A stretch of DNA of 64,000 nt. It comes from Arachidicoccus soli (GTDB taxonomy: Bacteria; Bacteroidota; Bacteroidia; Chitinophagales; Chitinophagaceae). The position numbers and the translations under genes were made by a program. Positions 36,996-44,296 of this stretch are shown in pieces. The first letter of the stretch is position 1. Every line of letters begins with the position of its first letter. Location: NCBI RefSeq assembly GCF_003600625.1, contig NZ_CP032489.1, positions 62,001 through 126,000 on the forward strand, written 5' to 3'. The notes beneath the pieces are model-generated. The model made no database searches. It worked only from the letters and a program-made list of their open reading frames with translations, and had not been told where the DNA came from.

Positions 36996-37379
36996 TTATT
37001 TCAAGCTAAAGGTAAACAAATAATTAGCTGTAAAATTCCAAAATATTACTAAAATAATAGCAATCAATTTAGCGACATAAAAATTTAATTTCCCCTTTTC
37101 TGTCAAAAAATAAATAATTGCATTGTTTAATAAAAGACCAATAACAGCTATTGCGAAAAATGAAAAATATTCTTTTGGAATATTTTTTTGATGACTTTGG
37201 AAGGTCCAAACACGATTCAGAATATAATTGCTAGAGGCTGCGCAAGTAAAGCCACAACTATTGGCGATGTATTTATTTAGTCTAAGTTTTTCTTTTAATA
37301 GCCAGGTAATAGAAAAGTCGATAATCATTCCTGAGAGGCCGACAATTCCATATTTAATAAATTTAAAGAAAATACCCAT
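36996..37379 (-). CDS. GtrA-family membrane protein
   Basis: 127 residues with four membrane helices and the GtrA pattern: FIKYGIVGLSGMIIDFSITW at the start, ANSCGFTCAASSNYILNRVWTF in the middle and IFWNFTANYLFTF at the end. The family is thought to flip polyprenyl-linked sugars or help cell-surface glycosylation. The neighbouring divergent GT39-like transferase fits this role. Upstream is a -7 element TACATTTG. Confidence 0.88.
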   Translation of the reverse strand: MGIFFKFIKYGIVGLSGMIIDFSITWLLKEKLRLNKYIANSCGFTCAASSNYILNRVWTFQSHQKNIPKEYFSFFAIAVIGLLLNNAIIYFLTEKGKLNFYVAKLIAIILVIFWNFTANYLFTFSLK

Positions 37380-37399
37380 AAGTATATATGTAATAGGCG

Positions 37400-37407
37400 C
37401 AAATGTA
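37400..37407 (-). promoter_or_regulatory. -7 promoter element TACATTTG of the gtrA-like gene
   Basis: CAAATGTA on the plus strand gives TACATTTG on the minus strand, 20 bp before the ATG at 37379. Confidence 0.5.
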
Positions 37408-37473
37408 GGATTAAATTGTTGTGGTGTTTTATTTTTTGAATTATTTATAATTAAAAATAGATTAGGTTATCTA

Positions 37474-37481
37474 TATCTTTG
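37474..37481 (+). promoter_or_regulatory. -7 promoter element TATCTTTG of the GT39-like gene
   Basis: TATCTTTG matches TAnnTTTG and lies 22 bp before the ATG at 37504. It also argues against the longer reading frame that starts at 37228. Confidence 0.5.
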
Positions 37482-37503
37482 TTTCGACAGAATTCAATCT
37501 ATT

Positions 37504-39180
37504 ATGAATCAATCTTTGCGAGAAAATGTGGATTTTAATTTTGAAGCTTTTTTAAATAAAAATTTCAAAATACTATTGGGGATCGCTATTTTACTAAATG
37601 CTACTGCATTGTTTACAGGTGTATTTGTAGGAGATAGTGCTTTATATGCAGATGTATCGAAATATATTGTGCAAAAAAACGACTGGCTAAATTTGTATGC
37701 TTATGGCAGTGATTGGTTAGATAAACCGCATTTCCCTTTTTGGGTGGCTGCTTTAAGTTTTAAGGTGTTTGGTGTAAATGCATTTGCCTATAAACTTACG
37801 GCAATTGTTTTTTGGTTGATTGGAATGTTGTACACTTTCAAATTGTCTAATTTGATTTATAATAAAACGGTGGCGCAAATTACGGTGCTTATTTATGCCA
37901 TTGCTTTACATGGCGTGATAGCCAATTTTGATGTGCGAGCCGAACCCTATTTAACGGCTTTAATTATTGGTGCATTATATTATATTTACAAACTTACAGA
38001 TGGCAATAATTGGAAATATTATTGTTTGGCAGCGCTCTTTATCGGTTGCGCTTTAATGACAAAAGGCCTGTTTGTGTTGATCTCTATTGGTGGCGGGTTG
38101 GTTATTTATTGGATAATTGCAAAAGATTGGAAACAGTTTATTAACCCCAAATGGTATTTGCTTTTGTTGCTTTCTTTTATTGTGATTTTGCCGGAATTAT
38201 ATGCTTTGTATACACAGTTCGATTTGCATCCGGAAAAGTTGGTTTTTGGAAGACATAATGTTTCAGGGTTGCGGTTTTTCTTTTGGGATAGTCAGTTTGG
38301 CCGATTTTTTAATACGGGACCAATTAAAGGTAGTGGCGACAAAACTTTCTTTTTGCATACAACACTTTGGGCATTTTTACCCTGGTCTGTCTTATTTGTT
38401 TTTTCTTTATTTAGAAGAAACAAAATAGCTAATCCTAAAAGATGGATTATTGCCGGAAGTGCTTTGTTAACTTTTATTTTATTTTCTTTATCCAAATTTC
38501 AATTGCCGCATTATATTATTATTCTTTTTCCACATTTCTCTATGTTTACAGCGGCTTATTTTTATTCTTTAAAAGATAAAAAGTCTTTTAAAAGCTTTGC
38601 CATCACGCAGCAAGTTATTTTTTATATAGCCATTGCAATGGTAATATTGCTCGCTTATATCACCGGACTGGATACTGCTTTTGTTATTTCGTTGGCCTTG
38701 GCAGCTTTTATTATTTCTCTTTTTCTTTTCAGGAGAAAACAAAATGGAGAGAAGATATTTTTTTACAGCTACGCTTTTGCAATAGTGCTGTATTTGTTTA
38801 TGAACCTGTGCTTTTATCCATTTTTATTAAATTATCAAGGAGGATCAAGCGCTGCGAAATATACGAATGAGATTCAATCTACCATTAAATTAGGGATGTC
38901 GGGTTATTCTGTGTCGGCTACTACTTTTCGTTTCAATTCGGATAAGCCGGTTACCTATTTGGCAGATATAAATCAAGTGAATAGGTTTTTGCAAGTACCT
39001 CATTCAGCTGTTTTTATTGAACAAAGTAATTTAGACTCTTTAAAAATGATGAATAAGAATGTGGAGGTATTGCAAGAGTTTGATGATTTTCATGTAACAC
39101 AATTAACATTGAAATTTCTTCAACAATCTACCAGGAAATCTGCTGTTGGGAAGACCTATTTAGTGGTATTAAAAAAATAA
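37504..39180 (+). CDS. Glycosyltransferase family 39 (ArnT/PMT-like) membrane protein
   Basis: 558 residues with roughly a dozen membrane helices. The first periplasmic loop carries the acidic signature (VGDSALYADVSKY) and YGSDWLDKPHFPFW, typical of ArnT-like transferases that use polyprenyl-phosphate sugars to modify lipid A or proteins. I choose the ATG at 37504 because the 92-residue extension would overlap the divergent gtrA-like gene and its promoter. A GtrA partner is next door. Confidence 0.88.
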   Translation: MNQSLRENVDFNFEAFLNKNFKILLGIAILLNATALFTGVFVGDSALYADVSKYIVQKNDWLNLYAYGSDWLDKPHFPFWVAALSFKVFGVNAFAYKLTAIVFWLIGMLYTFKLSNLIYNKTVAQITVLIYAIALHGVIANFDVRAEPYLTALIIGALYYIYKLTDGNNWKYYCLAALFIGCALMTKGLFVLISIGGGLVIYWIIAKDWKQFINPKWYLLLLLSFIVILPELYALYTQFDLHPEKLVFGRHNVSGLRFFFWDSQFGRFFNTGPIKGSGDKTFFLHTTLWAFLPWSVLFVFSLFRRNKIANPKRWIIAGSALLTFILFSLSKFQLPHYIIILFPHFSMFTAAYFYSLKDKKSFKSFAITQQVIFYIAIAMVILLAYITGLDTAFVISLALAAFIISLFLFRRKQNGEKIFFYSYAFAIVLYLFMNLCFYPFLLNYQGGSSAAKYTNEIQSTIKLGMSGYSVSATTFRFNSDKPVTYLADINQVNRFLQVPHSAVFIEQSNLDSLKMMNKNVEVLQEFDDFHVTQLTLKFLQQSTRKSAVGKTYLVVLKK

Positions 39181-39208
39181 AAGGATTCATAATAAAGTGA
39201 ATCCTTTT
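39179..39208. terminator. Bidirectional terminator between the GT39-like gene and the CstB-like gene
   Basis: AAAAGGATTCA and TGAATCCTTTT form an 11-bp stem with an eight-base loop. Confidence 0.75.
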
Positions 39209-39233
39209 GATATTATTTTGTAATATTTTTTAT

Positions 39234-40646
39234 TTAATTGAGAATAGCCGGGGATTTCTCTGTTTTTATTCTCTTTTCTTGAGAAATAGCTTTCCAGCCA
39301 CCAACCACATTGCGTAAATTGTGTATGCCTTGTTTCTTTATCATGGAAGCTGCAATCACACTGCGATAGCCGCTTTGACAATGAAGGTAAATATTATCTG
39401 TATCTTCAATGGGTGACATACTTGCAGGATCAGTCAAAGAAGACAATGGAATATTGATAGCATCTTTTACATGTCCATCTGCAAATTCAATTTCTTTGCG
39501 GACATCTATTACTAAGAGGTTTTCATCGAAAGGAATGTCCATCGCCAACTCATCAACTTCTACGTCAATAATCATGTCTGTTTTTAAACCGGTATTTTTC
39601 CAGGTATCAAATCCGCCATCCAAATAACCAATCATTTTGTCAAAGCCTACGCGCGCTAAACGTATCATCGCCTCGCGTTCCATTCCGGGTTCAGCCACGA
39701 TGATTAATTTTTTGTCAAATGGAATTAGGCTTCCTGCCCATTCAGCAAATCGGCCATCAAGCCCAATAAATACTGATCCGGGAATAAACTCTTGTACGAA
39801 TATTTCTTTATTGCGTGTATCTATTACCCAAATATCGTCTTCCTGTATTTTTTCTTCTACTTCTATTGCAGACAACGGTTGAAGCGCTCGCTGTAATATT
39901 TCATCCAATTCATCATAACCATTCTTGTTGATGGCTGCGTTGACAGGAAAATATTGCGGGGGTTCGGGAAGCCCTTCTATAACAACTTTGATGAATTCTT
40001 CTTTACTTTGTGGTTGCAATGCATAATTGGTTTGCTTCTGTTCTCCAATTGTACTTTGGTTAGAGGCGCCTATGTTTTTTCCGCAGCTGCTACCTGCACC
40101 ATGTGCGGGGTAGACAAGTATATTATCTGCTAAGGGTAAGATTTTGTTTTGGAGGCTATTATAAAGCATTCCCGCCAAATCTTCCGTCGTAACCATGTCT
40201 CCTTTTTGTGCTAAATCGGGGCGACCTACATCGCCTACAAATAAAGTATCCCCGGTAAAGATTGCGTAATCTTTACCGGCTTCATCCTTTAATAAGTAGC
40301 AAGAACTTTCTATTGTGTGACCCGGTGTGTGCAACACTTCAAAAATACAATCTCCTAAAGGAAACTGTTCCCCATCTTTTGCTATTTGAATAGCAAAACT
40401 TGCTTTTGTTTTTGGTCCATAAATAATAGGAGCGCCAGTTGCTTTGCTTAAATCTAGATGACCGCTTACAAAATCGGCATGAAAATGTGTTTCAAAGACA
40501 TATTTAATCTTAGCGTTTCTTTTTCTAGCGAGATCTAAATAGGACGCTATATCGCGCATGGGGTCTATAATTGCAGCTTCTCCATTACTTTCTATGTAAT
40601 AAGCAGCCTCGCTCAAACACCCGGTATATAATTGTTCTATATGCAT
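39234..40646 (-). CDS. CstB-like persulfide dioxygenase-rhodanese fusion
   Basis: 470 residues in three parts. Residues 1-240 are an ETHE1-type metallo-beta-lactamase fold with ETHFHADFVSGH, HTPGHT and FTGDTLFVGDVGR. A first rhodanese domain (about 265-355) has lost its cysteine (IIVAEPGMERE). A second (about 370-460) keeps the active loop HCQSGYRS. This matches the CstB layout (dioxygenase, pseudo-rhodanese, rhodanese), which turns persulfides into sulfite and thiosulfate in sulfide detoxification. An ArsR-type regulator lies 76 bp upstream on the same strand. A good promoter precedes the gene. Confidence 0.88.
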   Translation of the reverse strand: MHIEQLYTGCLSEAAYYIESNGEAAIIDPMRDIASYLDLARKRNAKIKYVFETHFHADFVSGHLDLSKATGAPIIYGPKTKASFAIQIAKDGEQFPLGDCIFEVLHTPGHTIESSCYLLKDEAGKDYAIFTGDTLFVGDVGRPDLAQKGDMVTTEDLAGMLYNSLQNKILPLADNILVYPAHGAGSSCGKNIGASNQSTIGEQKQTNYALQPQSKEEFIKVVIEGLPEPPQYFPVNAAINKNGYDELDEILQRALQPLSAIEVEEKIQEDDIWVIDTRNKEIFVQEFIPGSVFIGLDGRFAEWAGSLIPFDKKLIIVAEPGMEREAMIRLARVGFDKMIGYLDGGFDTWKNTGLKTDMIIDVEVDELAMDIPFDENLLVIDVRKEIEFADGHVKDAINIPLSSLTDPASMSPIEDTDNIYLHCQSGYRSVIAASMIKKQGIHNLRNVVGGWKAISQEKRIKTEKSPAILN

Positions 40647-40669
40647 TAATGATAATAAAATTATTGTTG

Positions 40670-40699
40670 CAAAGATACAAATATTCAGGCTTGTGCCAA
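40670..40699 (-). promoter_or_regulatory. Promoter of the CstB-like gene (TTG / TATCTTTG)
   Basis: On the minus strand TTG (40699-40697) and TATCTTTG (40677-40670) are separated by 19 bp, the normal Bacteroidota -33/-7 spacing. The -7 box ends 23 bp before the ATG. Confidence 0.6.
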
Positions 40700-40722
40700 G
40701 TCAAGTAGAAATGTAAATAGGG

Positions 40723-41064
40723 TTATTTTAGTAATTCATCCACAAAGGTTACCAATTCTTTCATCCTTGTATGATTGATGGTATAATAAATAAATTTACC
40801 ATCGCGCTGTGTACTTACTAAGGCGGCTCTTCTTAGAATTGCTAAGTGTTGTGAAACGACTGATTGTTCTAAACGAAGTTTCACGTAGATTTCAGTTACT
40901 GTGATTTTCTGCTGCTCTTGAATAAGCTTTATAATTTGTAAACGTAGTTTATGATTAATTGCACGTAATATTAACGCGGCTTTCTTCATTCTCAAGAAGT
41001 CAACTGTAATTTCATCATTACTTTCCGGAGTCTTAATTACGATATTTTGGGCTGCGTTGCTCAT
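40723..41064 (-). CDS. ArsR-family transcriptional regulator, cysteine-free
   Basis: 113 residues of winged-helix fold: LRLQIIKLIQEQQKITVTEI, EQSVVSQHLAILRRAALVST (recognition helix) and the wing RDGKFIYYTIN. The protein has no cysteine at all, so it cannot use the metal-thiolate sites of ArsR/SmtB or the cysteine pair of sulfide sensors such as SqrR/BigR. It lies upstream of the CstB-like gene and may regulate it in response to a different signal or a different partner. Confidence 0.88.
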   Translation of the reverse strand: MSNAAQNIVIKTPESNDEITVDFLRMKKAALILRAINHKLRLQIIKLIQEQQKITVTEIYVKLRLEQSVVSQHLAILRRAALVSTQRDGKFIYYTINHTRMKELVTFVDELLK

Positions 41065-41172
41065 ATTAAAAGGGTTTGTACTTGATAAAATAATAATTGA
41101 TAAAATTAATTAATAATTATTTCTTTATATTATTAAGGGGACCAAAATGACAAATTTTTAACATATATTGGT

Positions 41173-41862
41173 TTAAGAAGTTGTTTTTGCTGTAGTGTAA
41201 AAAGGTTTGAAATATAAAGGTTCACTGTAAGCAATATCTGCAAAGCGTTGTTGGTTATAATTTTCTTGCGCTAAATTATTTAATGACTTGGCTGAAGGTG
41301 TTGTTTGCTGCAAAAAGATATAGTTTTCCTTGGGTGCAATTTTTTGCCATTTCTCTACACCGCTTCCAGTAAATATTATTTGTTTTGATGTTTTATCTAA
41401 TTCTTCTTTAAAAGCCTCTTCGGTGAGTATAAATGTATTAGTGGTCATTACTTCGTTTAGTTGATTACTAAATAAAGCTGAAAAAACTTCCATTCTTCTT
41501 GCATCAATCATTGGGCAATACAATGCTTCAGGATTATTCATTTCCAGTATAGCGTCTGCTGCTAAAATTTGTAAGGTATTAAGTAAAATAAGCGGCTTAT
41601 TAAGTGTATAGCAAAGGCCTTTTGCTGAAGCAAGACCTACTCTTAAACCTGTATAACTGCCTGGACCTGCACTTACTGCAATTGCATCTATATCTTTGAG
41701 TTTTTGTTTTGATTTACTGAAAACCTCTTCAATAGCTTTTTGTAGAAATGCAGCATGGTCTTTTTGCTCAGTATTGCATTCAGTAGCGAGTAATTGTTGG
41801 TCCTTGCCCAAACACACCGTTGCAGAAGAAGTTGCTGCATCAAGTGATAAAATAAGTGCCAT
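41173..41862 (-). CDS. tsaB: tRNA threonylcarbamoyladenosine biosynthesis protein TsaB
   Basis: TsaB acts with TsaD and TsaE in making t6A37 of tRNA. About 229 residues with LILSLDAATSSATVCL, AVSAGPGSYTGLRVGLASAKGLCY and PMIDARRMEVFSALF, as in the family. I use the ATG at 41862 (MALILSLDAAT); the frame open to 41883 would overlap a -7 element. tsaD is not in the window. Confidence 0.92.
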   Translation of the reverse strand: MALILSLDAATSSATVCLGKDQQLLATECNTEQKDHAAFLQKAIEEVFSKSKQKLKDIDAIAVSAGPGSYTGLRVGLASAKGLCYTLNKPLILLNTLQILAADAILEMNNPEALYCPMIDARRMEVFSALFSNQLNEVMTTNTFILTEEAFKEELDKTSKQIIFTGSGVEKWQKIAPKENYIFLQQTTPSAKSLNNLAQENYNQQRFADIAYSEPLYFKPFYTTAKTTS

Positions 41863-41880
41863 TAAAATATAGAATTTGGT

Positions 41881-41888
41881 CAAAGGTA
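41881..41888 (-). promoter_or_regulatory. -7 promoter element TACCTTTG of tsaB
   Basis: CAAAGGTA on the plus strand reads TACCTTTG on the minus strand, 18 bp before the ATG at 41862. It supports the shorter start. Confidence 0.5.
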
Positions 41889-41924
41889 AAAAGTTATTGA
41901 CGGAGTTGCAGGTGCATTGCTAAA

Positions 41925-42079
41925 TATTTTTGACTCTTTTAAAAACTAACAAACATAAATTTGTTGATATGGATCTTTTTCATTTAATTTGCTAAGACAA
42001 AACAACCTAACTTTTTTGTGTTTTGTTTAATGATTAGATGATTTGATTTATTAAAGCCTCTTCTGCAAGAGGCTTTTTT
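41925..42079 (+). ncRNA. Candidate small RNA with its own promoter and terminator
   Basis: In the gap between tsaB and purN (both minus strand), TATTTTTG (41925-41932) fits the -7 consensus on the plus strand. About 120 bases later AAAGCCTCTT, loop CTGC and AAGAGGCTTT form a perfect 10-bp hairpin (42053-42076) followed by a T run to 42079. No protein longer than eight codons lies between. A small hairpin (AACAAA/TTTGTT, 41948-41965) is inside. The T run favours the plus strand, so the terminator is probably not that of purN. No known RNA family is recognised. Confidence 0.4.
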
Positions 42080-42110
42080 ATATAAAAGACTTTTTTTGAA
42101 GAACGATTGT

Positions 42111-42707
42111 CTATATATTTTGCTTACTCATCAGGCTTTGACTATACGCTTCTACGATTCCTGGTAAAAATTGATGTTCCAGCAAATGTATTTTTTGTGC
42201 TAAGGATTCAGCAGTATCTTCTTCAGATACAGCACATTGTGTTTGAAAAAGCTGTTTGCCATGGTCATATTGTTCATCAACTAAATGAATTGTAATACCG
42301 GAAGTTTTTTCTTTTGCTTCAATTACAGCTTGGTGCACAAAATTTCCATACATGCCTTTGCCGCCAAATTTGGGTAGTAACGCTGGGTGAATATTGATAA
42401 TTCTATTTGGGAATGCTGCGATTAAATTAACGGGAACCTTCCATAAAAAACCTGCTAAGACAATTAAATCAATTTCTTTTTCTTTTAAAAAAAGAACATA
42501 TTCATCAGAATCAAAGAATGCTCTTCGCTCAATAAGAATGGTTGGTATATTGTTTTGTCGGGCAATTTTAAATACACCTGCCTCGGCTTTATTACCTACA
42601 ATAAGACTAACATTAATAGCTGGCAAGTTTTGAAAATGTTGAATAATCTTTAATGCATTAGAGCCTGCTCCTGATGCAAATATGGCAATATTGAATGTTT
42701 TGTTCAT
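42111..42707 (-). CDS. purN: Phosphoribosylglycinamide formyltransferase
   Basis: PurN moves a formyl group from 10-formyl-THF to GAR in purine synthesis. 198 residues: IAIFASGAGSNALKI (phosphate loop), LAGFLWKVP, and the catalytic region INIHPALLPKFGGKGMYG with N-H-D spread over INIHPALL and VDEQYDHGKQLF. An imperfect -7 element (CAACTTTG) ends five bases before the ATG. Confidence 0.95.
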   Translation of the reverse strand: MNKTFNIAIFASGAGSNALKIIQHFQNLPAINVSLIVGNKAEAGVFKIARQNNIPTILIERRAFFDSDEYVLFLKEKEIDLIVLAGFLWKVPVNLIAAFPNRIINIHPALLPKFGGKGMYGNFVHQAVIEAKEKTSGITIHLVDEQYDHGKQLFQTQCAVSEEDTAESLAQKIHLLEHQFLPGIVEAYSQSLMSKQNI

Positions 42708-42904
42708 GAGAGCAAAGTTGCGCCAATTCTTTTATAAATGAACAAATAATCATAGAATTATATAGGCAAATTGCCGATAAGTTTAAATAGGGAATAATAA
42801 AATTTATTGCTGCAAATGTCTGCTGCTATTGAGTTTGAAGGGGAATGCATAGTAAATTATTTAAAAAAATTTTGCTTGTTTGTACTTTTGTCAATTTCGT
42901 GTCA

Positions 42905-42912
42905 TATTTTTG
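42905..42912 (+). promoter_or_regulatory. -7 promoter element TATTTTTG of the act/cox locus
   Basis: TATTTTTG matches TAnnTTTG; TTTG at 42879-42882 is the best -33 candidate (22 bp). It would yield a leader of about 42 bases before actA at 42960. It is the only clear promoter I see before the fourteen collinear respiratory genes. Confidence 0.5.
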
Positions 42913-42959
42913 CGCCTGTCAGGGATATTTCTCCACATTCCAACAACTGAATTGTGAAT

Positions 42960-44222
42960 ATGATCCACTTAAGAAAGTTAACCGCAAAGTTTGGTTTTTT
43001 TGTAAGTTTTTTATTTTTATTGTCTTTTGCCAGTCCTGCGCACGCGCAAGATGGGAAGGCGTTGTTTCAAGCTAATTGTGCCAGCTGTCACCAAATCCAT
43101 AAGGACGCAACAGGTCCGGCATTGGCAGGCGTCGAAGATAGATGGCCTAGCCGTGACAAAATCCACCAATGGGTGCATAATAGTTCTGCTGTACTTGCTT
43201 CCGGTGATAAATACACGAATGCTCTCTTCCAGAAATTTGGTAAAACGCCGATGACGCATTTTCCACAATTGTCTGACAAGGACATTGACGGAATCCTGGA
43301 TTATATTAAGAAAGAACAAGCAAACGTACCGGCTCCAACAGCCGCAACCGCTACTGCAGATGCAGGGCAATCCTCGAGCGATAATACATTACTTTATGCT
43401 GTACTTACAGGTGTATTGTTAATTGTTGCATTTATTTTGCTCCAAGTAAATAACAGTTTAAAAAGACTATCTAATAAGCAGGAAGGCCATCCTGTAATTG
43501 CGCCTATTCCTTTTTATAGAAATAAGAAAATAATAGCGTTTGTCTCAGTCGTAGTATTTATATTTATTGGCTGGTGGCTGTCTAGCGGTGCAATAGGCTT
43601 AGGACGTACGCAAAACTACGAACCAAAACAGCCTATATTTTACTCGCACAGAGTTCATGCCGGCATTAACCAGATTAGTTGCTTATATTGCCATACAAAT
43701 GCACAATATAGCCGTCACGCAACGATACCATCTGTAAATGTATGTATGAACTGTCACATGGCTATTACAGAATATACCGGTCCAAAACTTTATACTGCAG
43801 AAGGTGATGAAGTGGATGGTACAGCAGAAATAAAGAAATTATATAAATATGCCGGATATACTCCGGGTCCTGGTGCAACTTTTGATCCTTCAAAGGCAAA
43901 ACCAATTGAATGGATCAGAATTCACAAATTACCTGACCATGTTTATTTCAACCACTCTCAACACGTAATGGTAGGAAAGGTACAATGTCAAACCTGCCAC
44001 GGTGATATTACAAAGATGGATGAAGTAAAACAATTTGCACCTTTAAGTATGGGCTGGTGTATCAATTGCCACCGTACTACAGATGTGCAATTTAAAGACA
44101 ACGGCTTCTACAGTATTTATACAAAATACCAAGAAGAGTTGAAAAATGGTACAATTGATTCTGCAAAAGGAATCACTGTTGAAATGATTGGCGGTACAGA
44201 GTGTCAAAAATGCCACTATTAA
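42960..44222 (+). CDS. actA: Alternative complex III subunit ActA with fused N-terminal cytochrome c domain
   Basis: 420 residues, six CxxCH heme sites. An exported class I cytochrome c domain comes first (CASCH at about 40-44, distal Met in TPMTHFP). Two membrane helices (about 144-164 and 191-210) come next, followed by the ActA multiheme domain with five sites: CLYCH, CMNCH, CQTCH, CINCH and CQKCH. In Rhodothermus ActA has only the pentaheme part. I start at the ATG at 42960; the GTG two codons upstream is an alternative. ActA passes electrons out of the quinol oxidoreductase. Confidence 0.93.
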   Translation: MIHLRKLTAKFGFFVSFLFLLSFASPAHAQDGKALFQANCASCHQIHKDATGPALAGVEDRWPSRDKIHQWVHNSSAVLASGDKYTNALFQKFGKTPMTHFPQLSDKDIDGILDYIKKEQANVPAPTAATATADAGQSSSDNTLLYAVLTGVLLIVAFILLQVNNSLKRLSNKQEGHPVIAPIPFYRNKKIIAFVSVVVFIFIGWWLSSGAIGLGRTQNYEPKQPIFYSHRVHAGINQISCLYCHTNAQYSRHATIPSVNVCMNCHMAITEYTGPKLYTAEGDEVDGTAEIKKLYKYAGYTPGPGATFDPSKAKPIEWIRIHKLPDHVYFNHSQHVMVGKVQCQTCHGDITKMDEVKQFAPLSMGWCINCHRTTDVQFKDNGFYSIYTKYQEELKNGTIDSAKGITVEMIGGTECQKCHY

Positions 44223-44296
44223 TTAAGGGGTAAGATTGATTCATGTAAGTGGGGTTCAGGCTTTATTAAATTTTAAAATTTTTCAAATTCCGATAA

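Noticed and set aside
37228-37503. N-terminal extension of the GT39-like protein
   Set aside because: It overlaps the gtrA-like gene on the other strand and both promoters; the ATG at 37504 gives a normal family start.
41969-41995. Eight-codon leader peptide inside the candidate small RNA
   Set aside because: No repeated regulatory codons and no adjacent biosynthetic gene on that strand.
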